64,000 bases of DNA from Panagrolaimus kolymaensis (lineage: Eukaryota > Nematoda > Chromadorea > Rhabditida > Panagrolaimidae): NCBI GenBank assembly GCA_028622995.1, contig JAJQJQ010000070.1, positions 434,001 to 498,000 of the forward strand. Reading direction: 5' to 3'. A program made the position numbers and the translations under genes. Numbering within the stretch: position 1 is the first letter of the stretch; every line of letters starts with the position of its first letter. The notes under the pieces were generated by a model. It saw only the letters and a program-made list of their open reading frames with translations, was not told the DNA's origin and did not search any database. Positions 33,231 through 45,528 of the stretch are shown in pieces.

Positions 33231-35536
33231 TTTTGGTTGGTGTCCTCCTTTAAAATGAAACCCATAATCATCAACATCAAAAAAAAAACAATTACATACA
33301 ATGAAAGTTTGCGAATCGCATTTGAACTTCAATTTATTCCGATCAAAAAAAAAAAGATGGCGACAAAAACAAATATCGTAAAAAAAAAATTTTTATTTGT
33401 TTTTAATTTTATTTTTGTATTCAACCTTCAAACATGGGTGCTTGCTTTGATTTTCTCAAAAAAAGAAAAATGTTTCAAATATCATAAAAAAAATTTGAAT
33501 CAAAATAGTAAAAGTCTCTAGCTCCCAAAAAGGTGGTTTGAATGCAGTAAAATCTTTTGACATCAAATAAATGGAGAATTTTATACTTTGAAAGTAAAAT
33601 AAATAAGTTTTCTCTGATTTCTTCCTATTGCAAAGAAGGCACTTGAAATAAAAAAAGAGAAGTTGTAGTCGGCAAAAAGAAGATGAATGCCGTATTTTTT
33701 CAAGTTTTTTAGAAGCAAGTATATAAGAAGAAGAAAAAAATGGTGAGAAGACGAAGCATAAGACTTTGATCGCATTTGAAGAGAAAAAAGGCAGGCTTGA
33801 AAAAAAAACCAAATTGATGATGAATGAATGCGAAAAGGCCAAAAAGCGGATTTTCTGCTTTCCGGCTAATATAAATAAGCGATGAAATAATCTCTTTTCG
33901 TATCTATATAATTTTATAAAAATTATCTTATTTTGGTATTTTATACATTACTTTTTACATTAAAAAAATAGAAAAAATGAAAAACCATAATGGAAAAAGT
34001 TATGAAAAAAAAAATGAAAATTTTTTTAAACATTTTTTTGTCGCCATTATGACTCCTCCATTTTTTTTTAGAAGACGCATCCTTTTTTGGTTTTAAGTTT
34101 CTTTTGTTTTTCATCAGTTTTATATTTCAATTTACTCATGGGACTAAGAGTGGGTCCCATTTTTTGCTTTATAATCAATGTTTGACAAACAAATGAATAA
34201 ATAAAGTCAAACAAACAACTGCGTATTTTTTTGTTCAATCATTAATTTGTTGTTTTTTTTTCCAACGGAAATGGTTCAATTTTGTTATTGAACCATTATT
34301 TGTCTTTTTTTCAATTACATGATTAAGTTAAATGTTCTCTTTTGTTCAAAAAAAATTTCTCACGAGAGAAATAATGCAATGGCAAAATAGCTCTTTTATT
34401 TTTTTCAAAGAGGAGGACACCGCCTTAAGCAATTTACTTAAAAGTCAAAAAATGAAGTATGAAGAAAACTAACCTCATCGCCATCAAGTAAATCAACTTC
34501 TTTAAGGGTTGACATTGAACAAACATAAATTGGATAAAATATAAATCAAATTGAAAAAAAACGTTATTATTGCCGAAGAAGAATGATGCGCACTCGTGAA
34601 ATGCGTAATAAACAAAAAAGTGGCAATAATCAGTTGGGCAAACAGTTGCGTTGTTCTCTTTTTTTCTTGCATTTACTTGCTTGCTTTCTCTCAATACATA
34701 CTTTTTTTAACCCTTCTTCGAGATGTTTTATTGTTGCCACAAGGCAAGGCATTGACTTAGCTTTCTATCTACTCAGTTGTGCTATGCTATTCTTTCATCT
34801 CCTTTCTCTCTCAACTCATCTAGACATGAACCACACTCGGACAGACTTTTTTTTTTGCCACACTTCAAAACTTGTCTGCTTTTGGCTTAATACTTAGTTC
34901 CTGTTCCAACAAGTCTTGAAAACGTGGGAAAAGCCTTCAACCATTCCATTTCATTGGAAGCGTGTAAAAAAGTGGTTTAATTTTTTAAAGCAAAACATTC
35001 GTTAAAATAAATTTTTAAAAAAAGAAATGCAAAAAACATAAGATTATTTTGAAATAATTTTAAAAGTAATAAATGAAAAGCTAAGTGAAAGATAAAATCA
35101 TAAATTTAAATTTCACGGCCGATCGACGATACTTTTTTTTCTACTGCGTCGTCGGAATACATGTTTAAAAGTGAAATTTTTCTTCCGCGAGAAAGCTTCT
35201 CTTTTTTTTCAGGATAAATGAAAAATGAGGGAGAGGAGGATGAAAAACAAGAGTGAGGAAGGATCGACATCCTTAAAATGAGGCCAGTTTGCCGGCGATG
35301 GGTCGCGCATTCCCTCATATCTCTATCTTGAATCAGTTATCGCCAGCAGGAATTCATTGTTTCTCCCTCAAACAAGCGCTTTTTAGACGTCTCTTTTAAA
35401 ATCACTGATTCCAATTAACTTTGTTTTTTCCTCTTTTTTTCTTCCTTAGAATTTTAAGTCGATTTTCGACTTTTGGTTAACTTTTATATTAACGATATCA
35501 ATGCCTAAGGTTACTTTGGGGTAGTATTATTCATCT
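33231..35536. other. 2.3-kb non-coding region
   Basis: Divergent promoters of the peptidase and ZP-domain genes, largely poly(A)/poly(T). Two small perfect inverted repeats occur: ATGGGAC...GTCCCAT at 34138-34160 and AATGGTTCAAT...ATTGAACCATT at 34270-34297. A minus-strand exon-like piece at 34474-34515 (MSTLKEVDLLDGDE then GTTAGT) cannot be joined in frame to the peptidase's first exon. Confidence 0.4.
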
Positions 35537-38500
35537 ATGACCACTCTCATATCACTTCATAGTCTTCTTGCCCTTTGTGTCCTTTTAAGCCTTTTACGCT
35601 TTAATGAAGGACAATGGGCAAGACCTCGACCTTTATCTGATGTGGTTTCAAATTTCAACAGACGTGCTGCTTTTGCGGCTCCAAATTATGAAGCCCCAAC
35701 ACCTCCGATGGCGGCTCCATTACCAAATGCAACTCCAAATCCTTATATCCCTCCTGCTCCACAACCAAGACCAGAATTTACTTCTCAACAAACAAATTTT
35801 TATCCCTTTGTAAGTTTTTGTTTTATTTTTATTTTTACTTGTCTTGTTTACTTTTTTAAGTTCAATAATTATCCACCACCTCAACCACCGCCGCTTTATA
35901 ACTTTAATCCTACAACTTCATTTGGAGGTCCTCGGCCTCAAAATAATCGATACGAAGCACCCGCTCAAAGACCAGAAAATCATTATGAAGCCCCATTGCC
36001 TCCTAATTATCCTTCTGGTGTAGCTTATTACCAACCAAATGCAAATTCAGCAAACAAACGTCCTGTACTTTTAATTAGCTCATATGCAAATGGTGGTGGT
36101 GGAAGTTATGATCAACCTTCAGGTCCTTTCAGGAACCAAAATTATCCAACATCTTTCAATAATTATCCACCACCCAATCCCCCTCCAGCTTCCCCATATG
36201 GTTAGTTTTCACTTTCATATTTCAAATGTTTCATCATTTACGAAAATTGTAATATTTTAAAAATTAATTTTTTTTTTCGTTTTCCTTTTCGTTTTTTGCC
36301 CTTAGGGCTCATGCTGTGTTTAATTTCAAATGAGAAATTGAAACATGCGTATTGCATTCTTGTAAATGAAAATGATCACAGTGTATGATTAAAAAACGAA
36401 GAAAAAATAAATGAAGAAACTAAAAACATCTAACTAAAATTTTTAGGGAACACTGAAGCCCCATCAACAGCAAAACCACAGCAAACTTTGGTTCCACCCG
36501 CGGAGGATGTCTATGAAGAAACAGCACCACCTTATGGAGAAGCTGAAAAACCCGAATATCCTGAAGCCCCGAAAACTACAAATTATGGCCCATCATCTCC
36601 TGCTCCTCTCCCTCCACAACCAAATTATTCACAAGAGGGTGGACCACCTGAAGGACCCAATCCATATGAACAAAGTCCTCCTTCACCGCGATTTCCAGAG
36701 ATGCCATCAAAACCTGGGCAGCCTCCATCTCCTTCACCTTTTCCACCTAATATTCCTTCGAGACCACCACCACAACTACCTCCATCATCTGAAACGCCTC
36801 CAAATGTTCCTGAAAAACAACCGCCAATTCCTGGTTTTCCAACGTCTCCGCCAATGATTCCATCAAATATTCCTGAAAATCCACAATCGCCTCCACCAGG
36901 ACCTCCTACACCACAACATCCTCAAATTCCTGGAAGACCTGAATCAGTGCCTGGGCAACCACCACAACATCCCAATGTTCCAGGATTTACGGAGCAACCG
37001 CCAACGTCAACAATTTCAAGTATTCCATGGAACCCGTCTCAAGCTACAACTCCAGAAGGACCAACTCCACCAGGAATTTCATTCCAACCTCCAACCCCTG
37101 GTTTTCCAAGTCAGCCACCTCAACCTCATATTCCAGGCTTTTCTACACCACCGCCACAACAGCCAACTCCATTGCCAAATATCCCTGGTCAGTCAGAAGT
37201 GCCTGGTATGCCATCAATTCCAGGACATTCACAACAACCAAATATACCAGGTTTCACTCCATCTAACGTGCCACAAATCCCTGTAAATCCTCCTGCTTCT
37301 CAAACATCACCACCAAATCTTCCACCAGAGATGATGACTCAGCCGCCACCGGGACAACCGCCGAATATCCCTCCAGAAATGACCAAACCAACAGAAAGAC
37401 CAGGAACTCCTCCACGACCATTAACTCCCGGGTTTCCAACTCAACCACCTCTAGTTCCGGAAAGACCTGATACTTCATCAAATCCTCCTCCACCTAGTTT
37501 TACACAAATTCCATCACAACCGCCAACTCTCGAATTTCCGAACCAGCCTCCACAAGTACCAAAGCAACACGAAAATACAGAGCAACCACCTCAATCAACT
37601 ATTCCTGGACAACCTCAAAGACCCACTTTTCCTAGTCGGCCGCCATTCTCTAATATGCCTCCAAGATTTACAACTCCACCCTTGCCAGATTTTCCACCAA
37701 GTTTCCCTAATCAGCAGACTCCATTCCATCCACAACCATTTTCAACACTACCGCCTCTAATTCCTTCATTGCCGCCACAATTCTCTCCACCTACAGCAAC
37801 TCGTTTTCCTCCATTAGAAACCACAACGAGGCCTTCACCATTCATTCCAGGAAGCCCATTTGTACCACCAGGGCGACCAACGCCTCCTCGAAGACTTGTA
37901 ACTGCAGGTACTGTACCACCATCGGGATTTCCAACACAACGTCAAACTCCGCCACAATCAACGCCACCGCGTCCAGATATTCCACCAACTCCATTTCCCA
38001 CAGGTCCAATGATTCCAAATAGAATTCGAGGTTGAAAAAAAAACAAAATTGAAAAATGGCTAAATTTAAATTTTTTTTAGGAAAAGCTCATGTTATTTGT
38101 GAAGAAAGTGGAATTGATTTTAATATTAAAACAATCTTTCCATTTACCGGTCAAATTTTTGCACATGATAGAAAACGGGTACCAAAGTATGATCATAAAT
38201 TACATTTTTTTAAATGTATAAAGTTTTTTTTAGTTGTGTACACACATTTCAAAATGAATGGAATATTAATATTAGCTTTTCATATGCTGAATGTGGAATT
38301 AAAAATGCTGGAGATAAGGAATCCCTCCAAACTCAATTCCATCTTCAAATTATTGTTATGTTTGAACAACCTGATGGTACAAGTTCAATTCAATCATTTA
38401 TGGCTCAATGCTTTCATCAAAAAATAAATTATAATAAGCAAGCCATTCCTAAACGAATTGAAGAAGCGCTTGAAGAATTAAAATTAGTTCCAGCTAAACT

Positions 38501-39422
38501 TGAACAAAAAGCTCCAGTTCCAATTGCGGAAATGAGAATTGTTAAAGAAGTTGAGCATCATGGGGAAGGTGATGGAGAGGATATTGGAAAAGTGGATGTA
38601 GGACAACCATTGAGAATTGAATGGAGTCTTAAACCCGAAACCGATGCATATGGCTTCCATGTAAGAGATTGTTATGTCATTGATGCTGTGGATGGTGCGA
38701 GACATCAAGTTATTGATGTCCACGGATGTTCTACGGATATTAATATTTTAGGTATTTTGTATTTAAAAAAAGATAGTTAAAATAATGCAATTGGGTTTAT
38801 TTAGGTCATCCTCATTATGATACTTATCATGATATTGCAAGAACTCATTGGCATGCATTTAAAGTTCCAGATAATACTGTATTGAGCATTAAATGTAATA
38901 TTCAAATTTGCACTGATATCCCTGATTCAACAAATGGTTTAACAAGCTGTGATGCAATTCCCACAGTAATCCTTATTTATTATTCTCTTTGATAAGTGAG
39001 GTTTATTAATTATAAACTTTTAGCCGCCTTTCTGTCCCGATTTGGTTACATCCCCAACAAATTCAATACTTTTTGATGTTCAAGGTAATGTTGTCAAACG
39101 GCATGCCGGCCCACAAAAGAGTTTCTTAACACATGTTCATGCTGATATTTGTTTTGGAAATTCAACCGATGGTTATTGTAATTCTCATGCATTTGAAAAA
39201 GCAAGAACACAACATCTTGAAAGAGTTCATAAAGGTGATATTAAATATTTAAATTTTTAACAACTTCTAAATTAATATTTTACAGAAAATGACGACAGAA
39301 TTTGCACTTCACGATTATGGTTGGCAGCAGTAAGCGGACTGAGTGTTTGGACTATGATTCTTGCCATTGGACTCAATATTGTTTTCATCATACGACATAA
39401 ATGGGGAAAAACAGATCATTAA
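35537..39422 (+). CDS. Proline-rich ZP-domain (cuticlin-like) transmembrane protein
   Basis: Exons 35537-35809, 35861-36200, 36447-38030, 38081-38186, 38234-38751, 38805-38965, 39024-39234 and 39286-39422 give 1109 residues. A signal peptide precedes ~700 residues of Pro/Gln/Ser-rich low complexity with a loose PGFP/IPG period, most of it in a single 1584-nt exon. A ZP domain follows (GKAHVICEESGIDFNIKT; later CGIKNAG, DCYVID, HGCSTD, SLKPETDAYGFHVRDC). A C-terminal membrane segment (LSVWTMILAIGLNIVFII) and a short basic tail close it. ZP proteins polymerise in nematode cuticle and apical matrices. The long proline spacer is unusual and suggests an extended matrix-spanning stalk. Confidence 0.85.
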
Positions 39423-39691
39423 AAAAATGCAGGGCTTTCAGGGACTTAATTTAAAGCGAATATTTCTTTCAAATGTCAAAGAAATTTTTTTAATTCTCAA
39501 AAACAAGATATCTTTCAATTTTTTCTCTTGTTTTCTTTCTCTTTTTTGTGTATAAAATAATTTATTTATTTTTTTCGTTAGTGAAATAAAATGCGGAGTT
39601 TTAATTTGTTGTCAAAAAAATGTTTGACATAGATTTGCAGAATATAATAAAAGAATCCTTTAAAATTAATAAGCAAATTATATATAAAATG

Positions 39692-39916
39692 TTTATTTCA
39701 AAAACAAAAAATATATATAATTCAACAATCAACAACTCAACGAGTTCCCTGAGAAATAATAATAAAAAAACACCTGAGATAAAATTCCTGAGATTATTAA
39801 ATAAAAGATGCTCCCTGAGTTTTTTGTTTTAGGATTAATTATAGGATGATAATCAAAAGAAGAGAAAAATGAGATAATTAAAATTTAAAAAAAGTAGTCG
39901 CGATTATTTAAAGCTT
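39692..39916 (-). promoter_or_regulatory. lin-28 3' UTR with two lin-4/miR-125 seed sites
   Basis: On the lin-28 mRNA strand CUCAGGGA, the 8-mer complementary to the lin-4/miR-125 5' end, occurs at 39812-39819 and 39746-39753. The second pairs with nine consecutive lin-4 bases. Two weaker CUCAGG matches lie between them, near 39774 and 39786. The first AATAAA on this strand is at 39692-39697, so all lie within ~225 nt of 3' UTR. Confidence 0.75.
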
Positions 39917-40668
39917 TTAATGTTTATCATCATCGTCGGCTTTTGTTTTACGTTCCGCTTTGCGTTTATAATCTGGGCAATCAGCAAGCAAATGTCCACC
40001 TGAATGACAAAAATAGCAAACTTTGCTTTGATCAAATTCCTTTTTACATTTTGCAGCAACATGATATCCAAGTTGACCACATTTGTAGCAACGAATCATT
40101 TTATCTTTCTAAAAGGTATCACTTTCAAAAAAATAACCCACGTAAAACAAATATAATACCTTTTTTCCGAGTGGTCGGATTGAGCTGCCTTTTAATGAAT
40201 CACTAGTACCAGTAACACCAGATGCTTCAAGGCCGCTTTTACCCACGCGTACGGTAAATTTTACGCTTTCACCTTCATCCAAACTTCGAAATCCTGGCAT
40301 TTGGAGTTCACTCTAAAACACATGCAAATATCCAAAACAATCACGAATGGATAACAAACTTGGTGAACAAAAACGTCATGATCATGGTCATCGGGAACGA
40401 TGAAACCGAAGCCGCGAGTCACATTGAACCATTTACCTGAAAATTTATGAGATATGAGTCGCGTAAATCAAATCTTTCAACCATAATTGTAAATATTTAA
40501 ATTTAATATATTATTGGTGCTATCTTTTCTAAACTAATGTACATAGTAAAACCCACACTTTCCGGTCCATTCATGTCCAATAAAGGCATTCATTTCTTCT
40601 TTGGAAAGAGTACATTTTGGAAAATCTTCACCTTCAAAATTTGCTGTTGGGCTGTTTCCCTTCTCCAT
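39917..40668 (-). CDS. lin-28: LIN-28 RNA-binding protein
   Basis: Exons (minus) 40557-40668, 40360-40436, 40160-40312 and 39917-40108 give 177 residues. A cold-shock domain (GKCKWFNVTRGFGFIVPDD, DVFVHQSELQMPGFRSLDEG, LKGSSIRPLG) is followed by two CCHC zinc knuckles, CYKCGQLGYHVAAKC and CYFCHSGGHLLADC, the LIN-28 signature. The tail is Lys/Asp-rich. The protein blocks let-7 maturation and sets developmental timing in C. elegans. Its 3' flank holds two lin-4-type sites, consistent with the known heterochronic circuit. The first CCHC has one residue more than the usual spacing at its end (AAKC). Confidence 0.97.
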
Positions 40669-41862
40669 GGCTCGCGGCCCGGTTGTTTTGTTATTTTAAA
40701 CGTTCTAAAAATTAAACATAATTTAGTAAAGTATAGCATTTTTATTTGATGTCAAAATTCAATCGCATAACTGTAAAAGAGATAAATAACTAAGTTTGAG
40801 CCCCGCAATGGAACACAGCTGAGCTTATGAGCAGCATAACATCGCGCCAAGACATTTATCTTATGAACATTAAAGAAAGCCAAATAATAAATGACGACCA
40901 CCGCTCGCACAAACTACTTGCTTGCTATCTGAGTCGAAAAAAACATAATGATGAACAATAATGTTTGTACGTTTTTCTAAATAACAATCACTTGTATGGG
41001 ATAAATCTCCTCATTTTAGTTACATGCAATAAGAAAGTAGGAGAAGAAAAAAAAACTATTAGGTACACCGACTCTTTCTCATAACTGAATAAAATCTTCA
41101 TGAGAATACATAAATAATTATATTGGTAAAAATTGACCAGAGTTACGGTATTTCTCTCGGTTATAAAAAATTGGTGCTTGTCCAAAACCTGACGACCTGA
41201 GATTTTGAAAAAAATAAAGCAAAGTAGAATGTCACAAAATTCACGAGTATGTGTTAGAAGAATAATTAATTTGTTCGTATTGTTTGTTATAAAGAGAAAA
41301 GCAAAAGTTTTAAAAACATCTAAACTTCATGAAAGAAAAAAATGGAAATGAAAAAGTTTAATTTAAAAAATATGAAGCATCAAAATTATCGAAGAGAAGA
41401 AACACATCGATTTATTTAGCCTGATAACAATTCCATAAAAAATGTATGTAAAATTCTGTTATTTATATTGGACAACCAAAAGTTAAATAATTTTGGAATA
41501 CCTCTTTTCATTATTCGATTCTTTTTGTTTTAAGCTTTAAAAAATTCAGCCGAAATCAGGAAAACATTTATGCATAAAAAGAGCACTTATTAATTATAAA
41601 TAAATAAAAAATTATAATACCTATTATGCAAGTTCTAAAATATTTAAATTACATACAAAAAAAAAAATAAGAAGAGGCATGCAAAATTTAAAAAAGCCGC
41701 AATTTTGGTTCGTCTCATTGCGATTTTCGAAAATAGTACGAAGAAGAGAGAGCCTAAATTGCCGCTTCCAAAAAAAAAAGATCAAAGCTTTGTAAATTTT
41801 TTTCTTCATCTTTCACTTTTTCATTTGATTACATTTGAAAACTAGTGTTTTTCGCTATCAAA
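40669..41862. other. 1.2-kb divergent gap between lin-28 and the innexin gene
   Basis: Promoter regions of both genes. The stretch 40795-40930 is less AT-rich than its surroundings. No ORF, tRNA or snRNA is recognised. Confidence 0.4.
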
Positions 41863-43312
41863 ATGATTGAGATTCCGTATGTTAAAGATTTTTTCAAATC
41901 TATCAAAGAAACTTCCATTGATGATCTTGTTGATCGAATCAACTACTATTGGACAACATGGATCTTGACTTTCTTTGCCATAGCTACGGGCGGTAAACAG
42001 CTGTTTGGTGAACCGATTCAATGCATGATGCCTGCTGAATATCCGGGTGTGTTTTAATTTTATTGCTTTCTTTTAGTTTATGAGCTTGTTTTTAGGTACA
42101 TGGAATAACTATGTTCGAGAATTTTGCTATGTCACAAGCACCTATGCTGAACCCATTACTTCAACATCCGGTGTGGCTGAAAAGGAAAAATCCTTGACTC
42201 ATGGGTATTATCAAGTAAGTTTTTTTTATTACTTTTCATTCACTGTTAATTTTTTCAGTGGGTTCCCTTCATCCTTATCATACAAGCTTTTTTGATGTAT
42301 CTGCCTCATCTTGTTTGGAAAGCTTTTCAGCGTAATCAATGTAAGCGGATTTTTTCGCTTTGATTTAACGTTATTATCAACTATGTTTTAGCTATTGATT
42401 TTCAATATGTCGTTGATCAATCAAAGGCATTACGATTCAACATGGGAGAAGAACGTCAAAAAGTTATGAAGGATATCATCGCCTACCTCAGGCAACGCTT
42501 ACAATATCAAGGAATTAAACATGGTATGAGCTATGCTGGGTTTGGCCGCAAGTCTTCTCTTCTTCATCTTTTCTCAAAGCTTCTTACTGTCGTCGTAATC
42601 CTTTCTCAACTTCATTTTATGAATGCATGCTTTGGTAACGCTGGTGATCCATATTGGGGCCTCACGGTGAGTTATTCACAAGATAAGTGTATGTTGTAAT
42701 TTTCGATTTTTTTAGATGTTCAAGAATGCTTTAACTGATAATGGTTGGAAAGAAACAGGTGTATTTCCTCGTGTAACTTTCTGTGATTTCAATCAACCCA
42801 TTATTGGTGGAAATTACCCGTCTCGTACTGTTCAATGCGTCTTGATGGTCAACATGATCAATGAAAAGATCTTTGTTTTCATGTGGTTCTGGCTCGCTTT
42901 TGTTCTTGTTCTTTCAATTTTAAACATCTTCTATGTTGCTGCTGCGCTCTTTATACCTTGTTTCCGTCAAATTTCAACACGTTACTATGTTAAAAACGGT
43001 TCATCCACCTGCGGTGCAAACACTTCAACCACCGGCAACATGAGTAAGGTTTCATTTTCTTTTTTTCTTTACAAAAAAAATGTTTCAGATGATGATAAAA
43101 TGATTGAAGACGCTGATCGTGCTCTCGGACCTGATGGAATTCATCTCCTTCATTTCATCCGAACTCATTCTGGTGGCCAAGTTGCAACTGAAATCGCTTG
43201 TTCATTTATTGATGATTATTGCAATTCTGATGCTCGTCAACCATCTCAAATGAATGATTCTTTTAATAATGGAATTAACTTCGGTGAAAAGCAAGGGAAA
43301 TCACATTGTTAA
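41863..43312 (+). CDS. Innexin gap-junction protein
   Basis: Exons 41863-42046, 42096-42214, 42259-42340, 42392-42666, 42716-43043 and 43089-43312 give 403 residues. Four transmembrane segments are seen, with the innexin signature YYQWV at the start of TM2 and extracellular cysteines in both loops (GEPIQCMMPAEYPGTWNNY; FPRVTFCDFNQP ... VQCVLMVNMINEKIF). It forms hemichannels and gap junctions at the plasma membrane. Nematodes have many paralogues and I cannot assign the number. Confidence 0.95.
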
Positions 43313-44088
43313 TTCATTTTGTCTTAACTTTTTTTTCATTTTTATATCTAACGCTCTTTGTGTAATAACATTGTGAAATTTTAATGAAAGCTTTCTCGAA
43401 TAAATATGTAAAATTATTTTATAACTTTTACAAATTATTAGTATTTTTTTTGGAGTCATCTTATAAAATAGAGATTCTTTACCATATCCGACCTTTCAAT
43501 TTCAGAATCGTAATACCAGCTAAAATTCAGTTCTTTAATCATTATTTTTGAACTCCTCATTGTTCGTTAATAAAGACAATAGCGCAAAAAGCGATTTCCT
43601 GATCTAAAAAGAAGTTGTAAGATAACATAATGCATTTACAGATGCTATCTTGCCTTTAATATTTTTTACGAAGTGATAATAATGAGAGTTGAATAATTTG
43701 ATATTTCGAATGAACCAAGCTTTTACATCAAAGTTATGAAGCTTTATGCTGTTATTTTTTTTTCTTCAAAAGATTAGTATTGTTTTATGTTCTACGTTGA
43801 TCGCGACATTTTTCTTAATTTTTATGTCAAAAATTAATTTTCTTTACGATCTCTAATTGCTTTGGCTGTTTTCCCAAGATTTAAATTTACTTTTTAACTT
43901 TATGTAACATCATTAATTTACTGTCTGCCTGGTTGTATCTCTTAAAAGGCTATTGGCAAAGTGGATGCTTCTCCTTTTGTTGTATGTATCTAGATAAAAA
44001 AGTAAAACCATTTTTTGTTTGTTCAATCAAGAATCGCTTTCAATCTTTGATTATCTTTCATTTAGTAAAATTAAATTTTTTGAAAGAC
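43313..44088. other. Intergenic
   Basis: 3' flank of the innexin (AATAAA near 43400) and 5' flank of the next gene, with TTTAG at 44061-44065 shortly before its ATG. No gene is seen. Confidence 0.4.
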
Positions 44089-45214
44089 ATGAACAAAGTT
44101 TTGAAGTTAAAAGAAAATGATTGGCCGTTGGAATCTCGCAAGAAAGTTATGAGAGCTCTTCCACCAAATATTTCTGATTGTATTCAAAAGGTTAATATTT
44201 CTTGTTTTATCGTTTGCATGCTTTTAATTTTTAACACATCGATTTTAGGTTATTGCATTTGCTTCAAAACCAGATGGAAAAGAACCAACAGGACTTCAAA
44301 CTACGATTGAACAATGCGTCTTCCAAATAAAACCTGACCGAAAATTTCCGATGAATCCATTAATTTATTTTAAAGTTTTAAACGTTATTGCTGCTGCATT
44401 CGTTTTTGATTTAAGAACTGAACAATCGAAGAGAAAATTTTTCTCATGCCTATTTCTTAGAAGAGAAGCCAAAGCTGCCGTCGATCCATTAGCACATGAT
44501 ACTCGTATTTCTGCATTGATCAGATTCTCTTCGCTCGCTCTTCAATATCCAATGTCAACATACTTCGATATCCTTGCTGAATGGCTTTTAAAAGATGGAA
44601 AATTTGTAAAATATGCATCACCTATCTTTGCTGAAATCTGCAATGGCTACTTACTTCGACCTCAAGAATATGACTTGGTTAGTTTTTTTTAAACCCTTTC
44701 GCTTTTATATTATTTTCATTTTAGTATGCCTTTGTCGAACCTTTAGAATCGACATCATTTGAATTTTCTGCTTTGGCTGGTCTATATTTTATCAACAAAG
44801 AATATTTCACCGAGCCTCACAACCTTCAACTTATATCCATTATTGGAAAATGGTACAGTAAAAGATGTGTTGATTTTCTCAATTTCTATTCAAAATTTCC
44901 TTTTTTAGCGACAGAATTTGCTTTGAAAGTAAGTTTTGAATTTATTTTAAATTTATTTATTATTCCCTTTTTAGCGATTTCCTATAATTCTTGAATATAA
45001 TTGTAACAATGGAAAGTCAGATCAAGTGCATGAAATGTTTCATACAGCTGTTATCAAATTGATTATTGCATCCAAAGAAAATTTTGTTCAAATTCCATTT
45101 GATTTGAATTATCTCATAAATTTATCAAACGATTCAAATGCTGTAAATCAAGATAGAAAAAGTGAATGCATCTTTATAGCTAGCAATGTTGGATTAATAC
45201 TTCAACAAAAATGA
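44089..45214 (+). CDS. Integrator complex subunit 15-like protein (C7orf26 family)
   Basis: Exons 44089-44190, 44249-44677, 44725-44928 and 44975-45214 give 324 residues of mostly helical sequence. The order LQTTIEQCVFQI, EQSKRKFFSCLFL, DTRISALIRFSSLALQYP, DILAEWLL and LYFINKEYF runs parallel to human C7orf26/INTS15 (EEFVFQV, RQIIFSSLF, RMSLLGKLVSMAV, CAASWL). The protein is shorter than human (~450). INTS15 joins the Integrator complex that cleaves snRNA and paused transcripts. The assignment rests on remembered family patterns and is moderate. Confidence 0.6.
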
Positions 45215-45528
45215 TTTAAATTTGTTTTTACTACTTATTTATTGAATAAATTTTTTGTTTGTTTGTATAACTATTTATTATGTTTGAAAATATTTATCAA
45301 AAAATTTCCTTCTCACAGAAATCTCGCTTTTCTAAAAGTACATATCTTAATAATTGCAGCAGCATAACCCATTTCGGCTCACACGTCTCTTCCTAACTTT
45401 TATTGTGCGCTCTTTTCTTCTTTTTTTTTAAACTTGACATTAATGGTTTTTTATTTTCGCTTTTTAATTATTTATTTTAACACAACCCGATTCCAAATTT
45501 AGAGATCGTTTATTTTTAATCCACTTTT
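45215..45528. other. Convergent 3' flanks
   Basis: AT-rich spacer between the INTS15-like and acid phosphatase 3' ends. Poly(A) signals on both strands, nothing else. Confidence 0.4.

Noticed and set aside
33230..34474. Joining the MSTLKEVDLLDGDE piece directly to the dipeptidyl peptidase first exon
   Set aside because: The donor is phase 0, while both nearby acceptors put the peptidase frame one base off and give a stop within about 20 codons.
36507..37493. Several overlapping open frames in the proline-rich exon
   Set aside because: They arise from CCA/CCT repeats; only one frame continues into the ZP domain.
40790..40805. CTAAGTTTGAG resembling the 3' end of the SL1 leader
   Set aside because: Only about nine bases match the known leader, and GAG is followed by CC instead of the GT donor an SL RNA gene needs.
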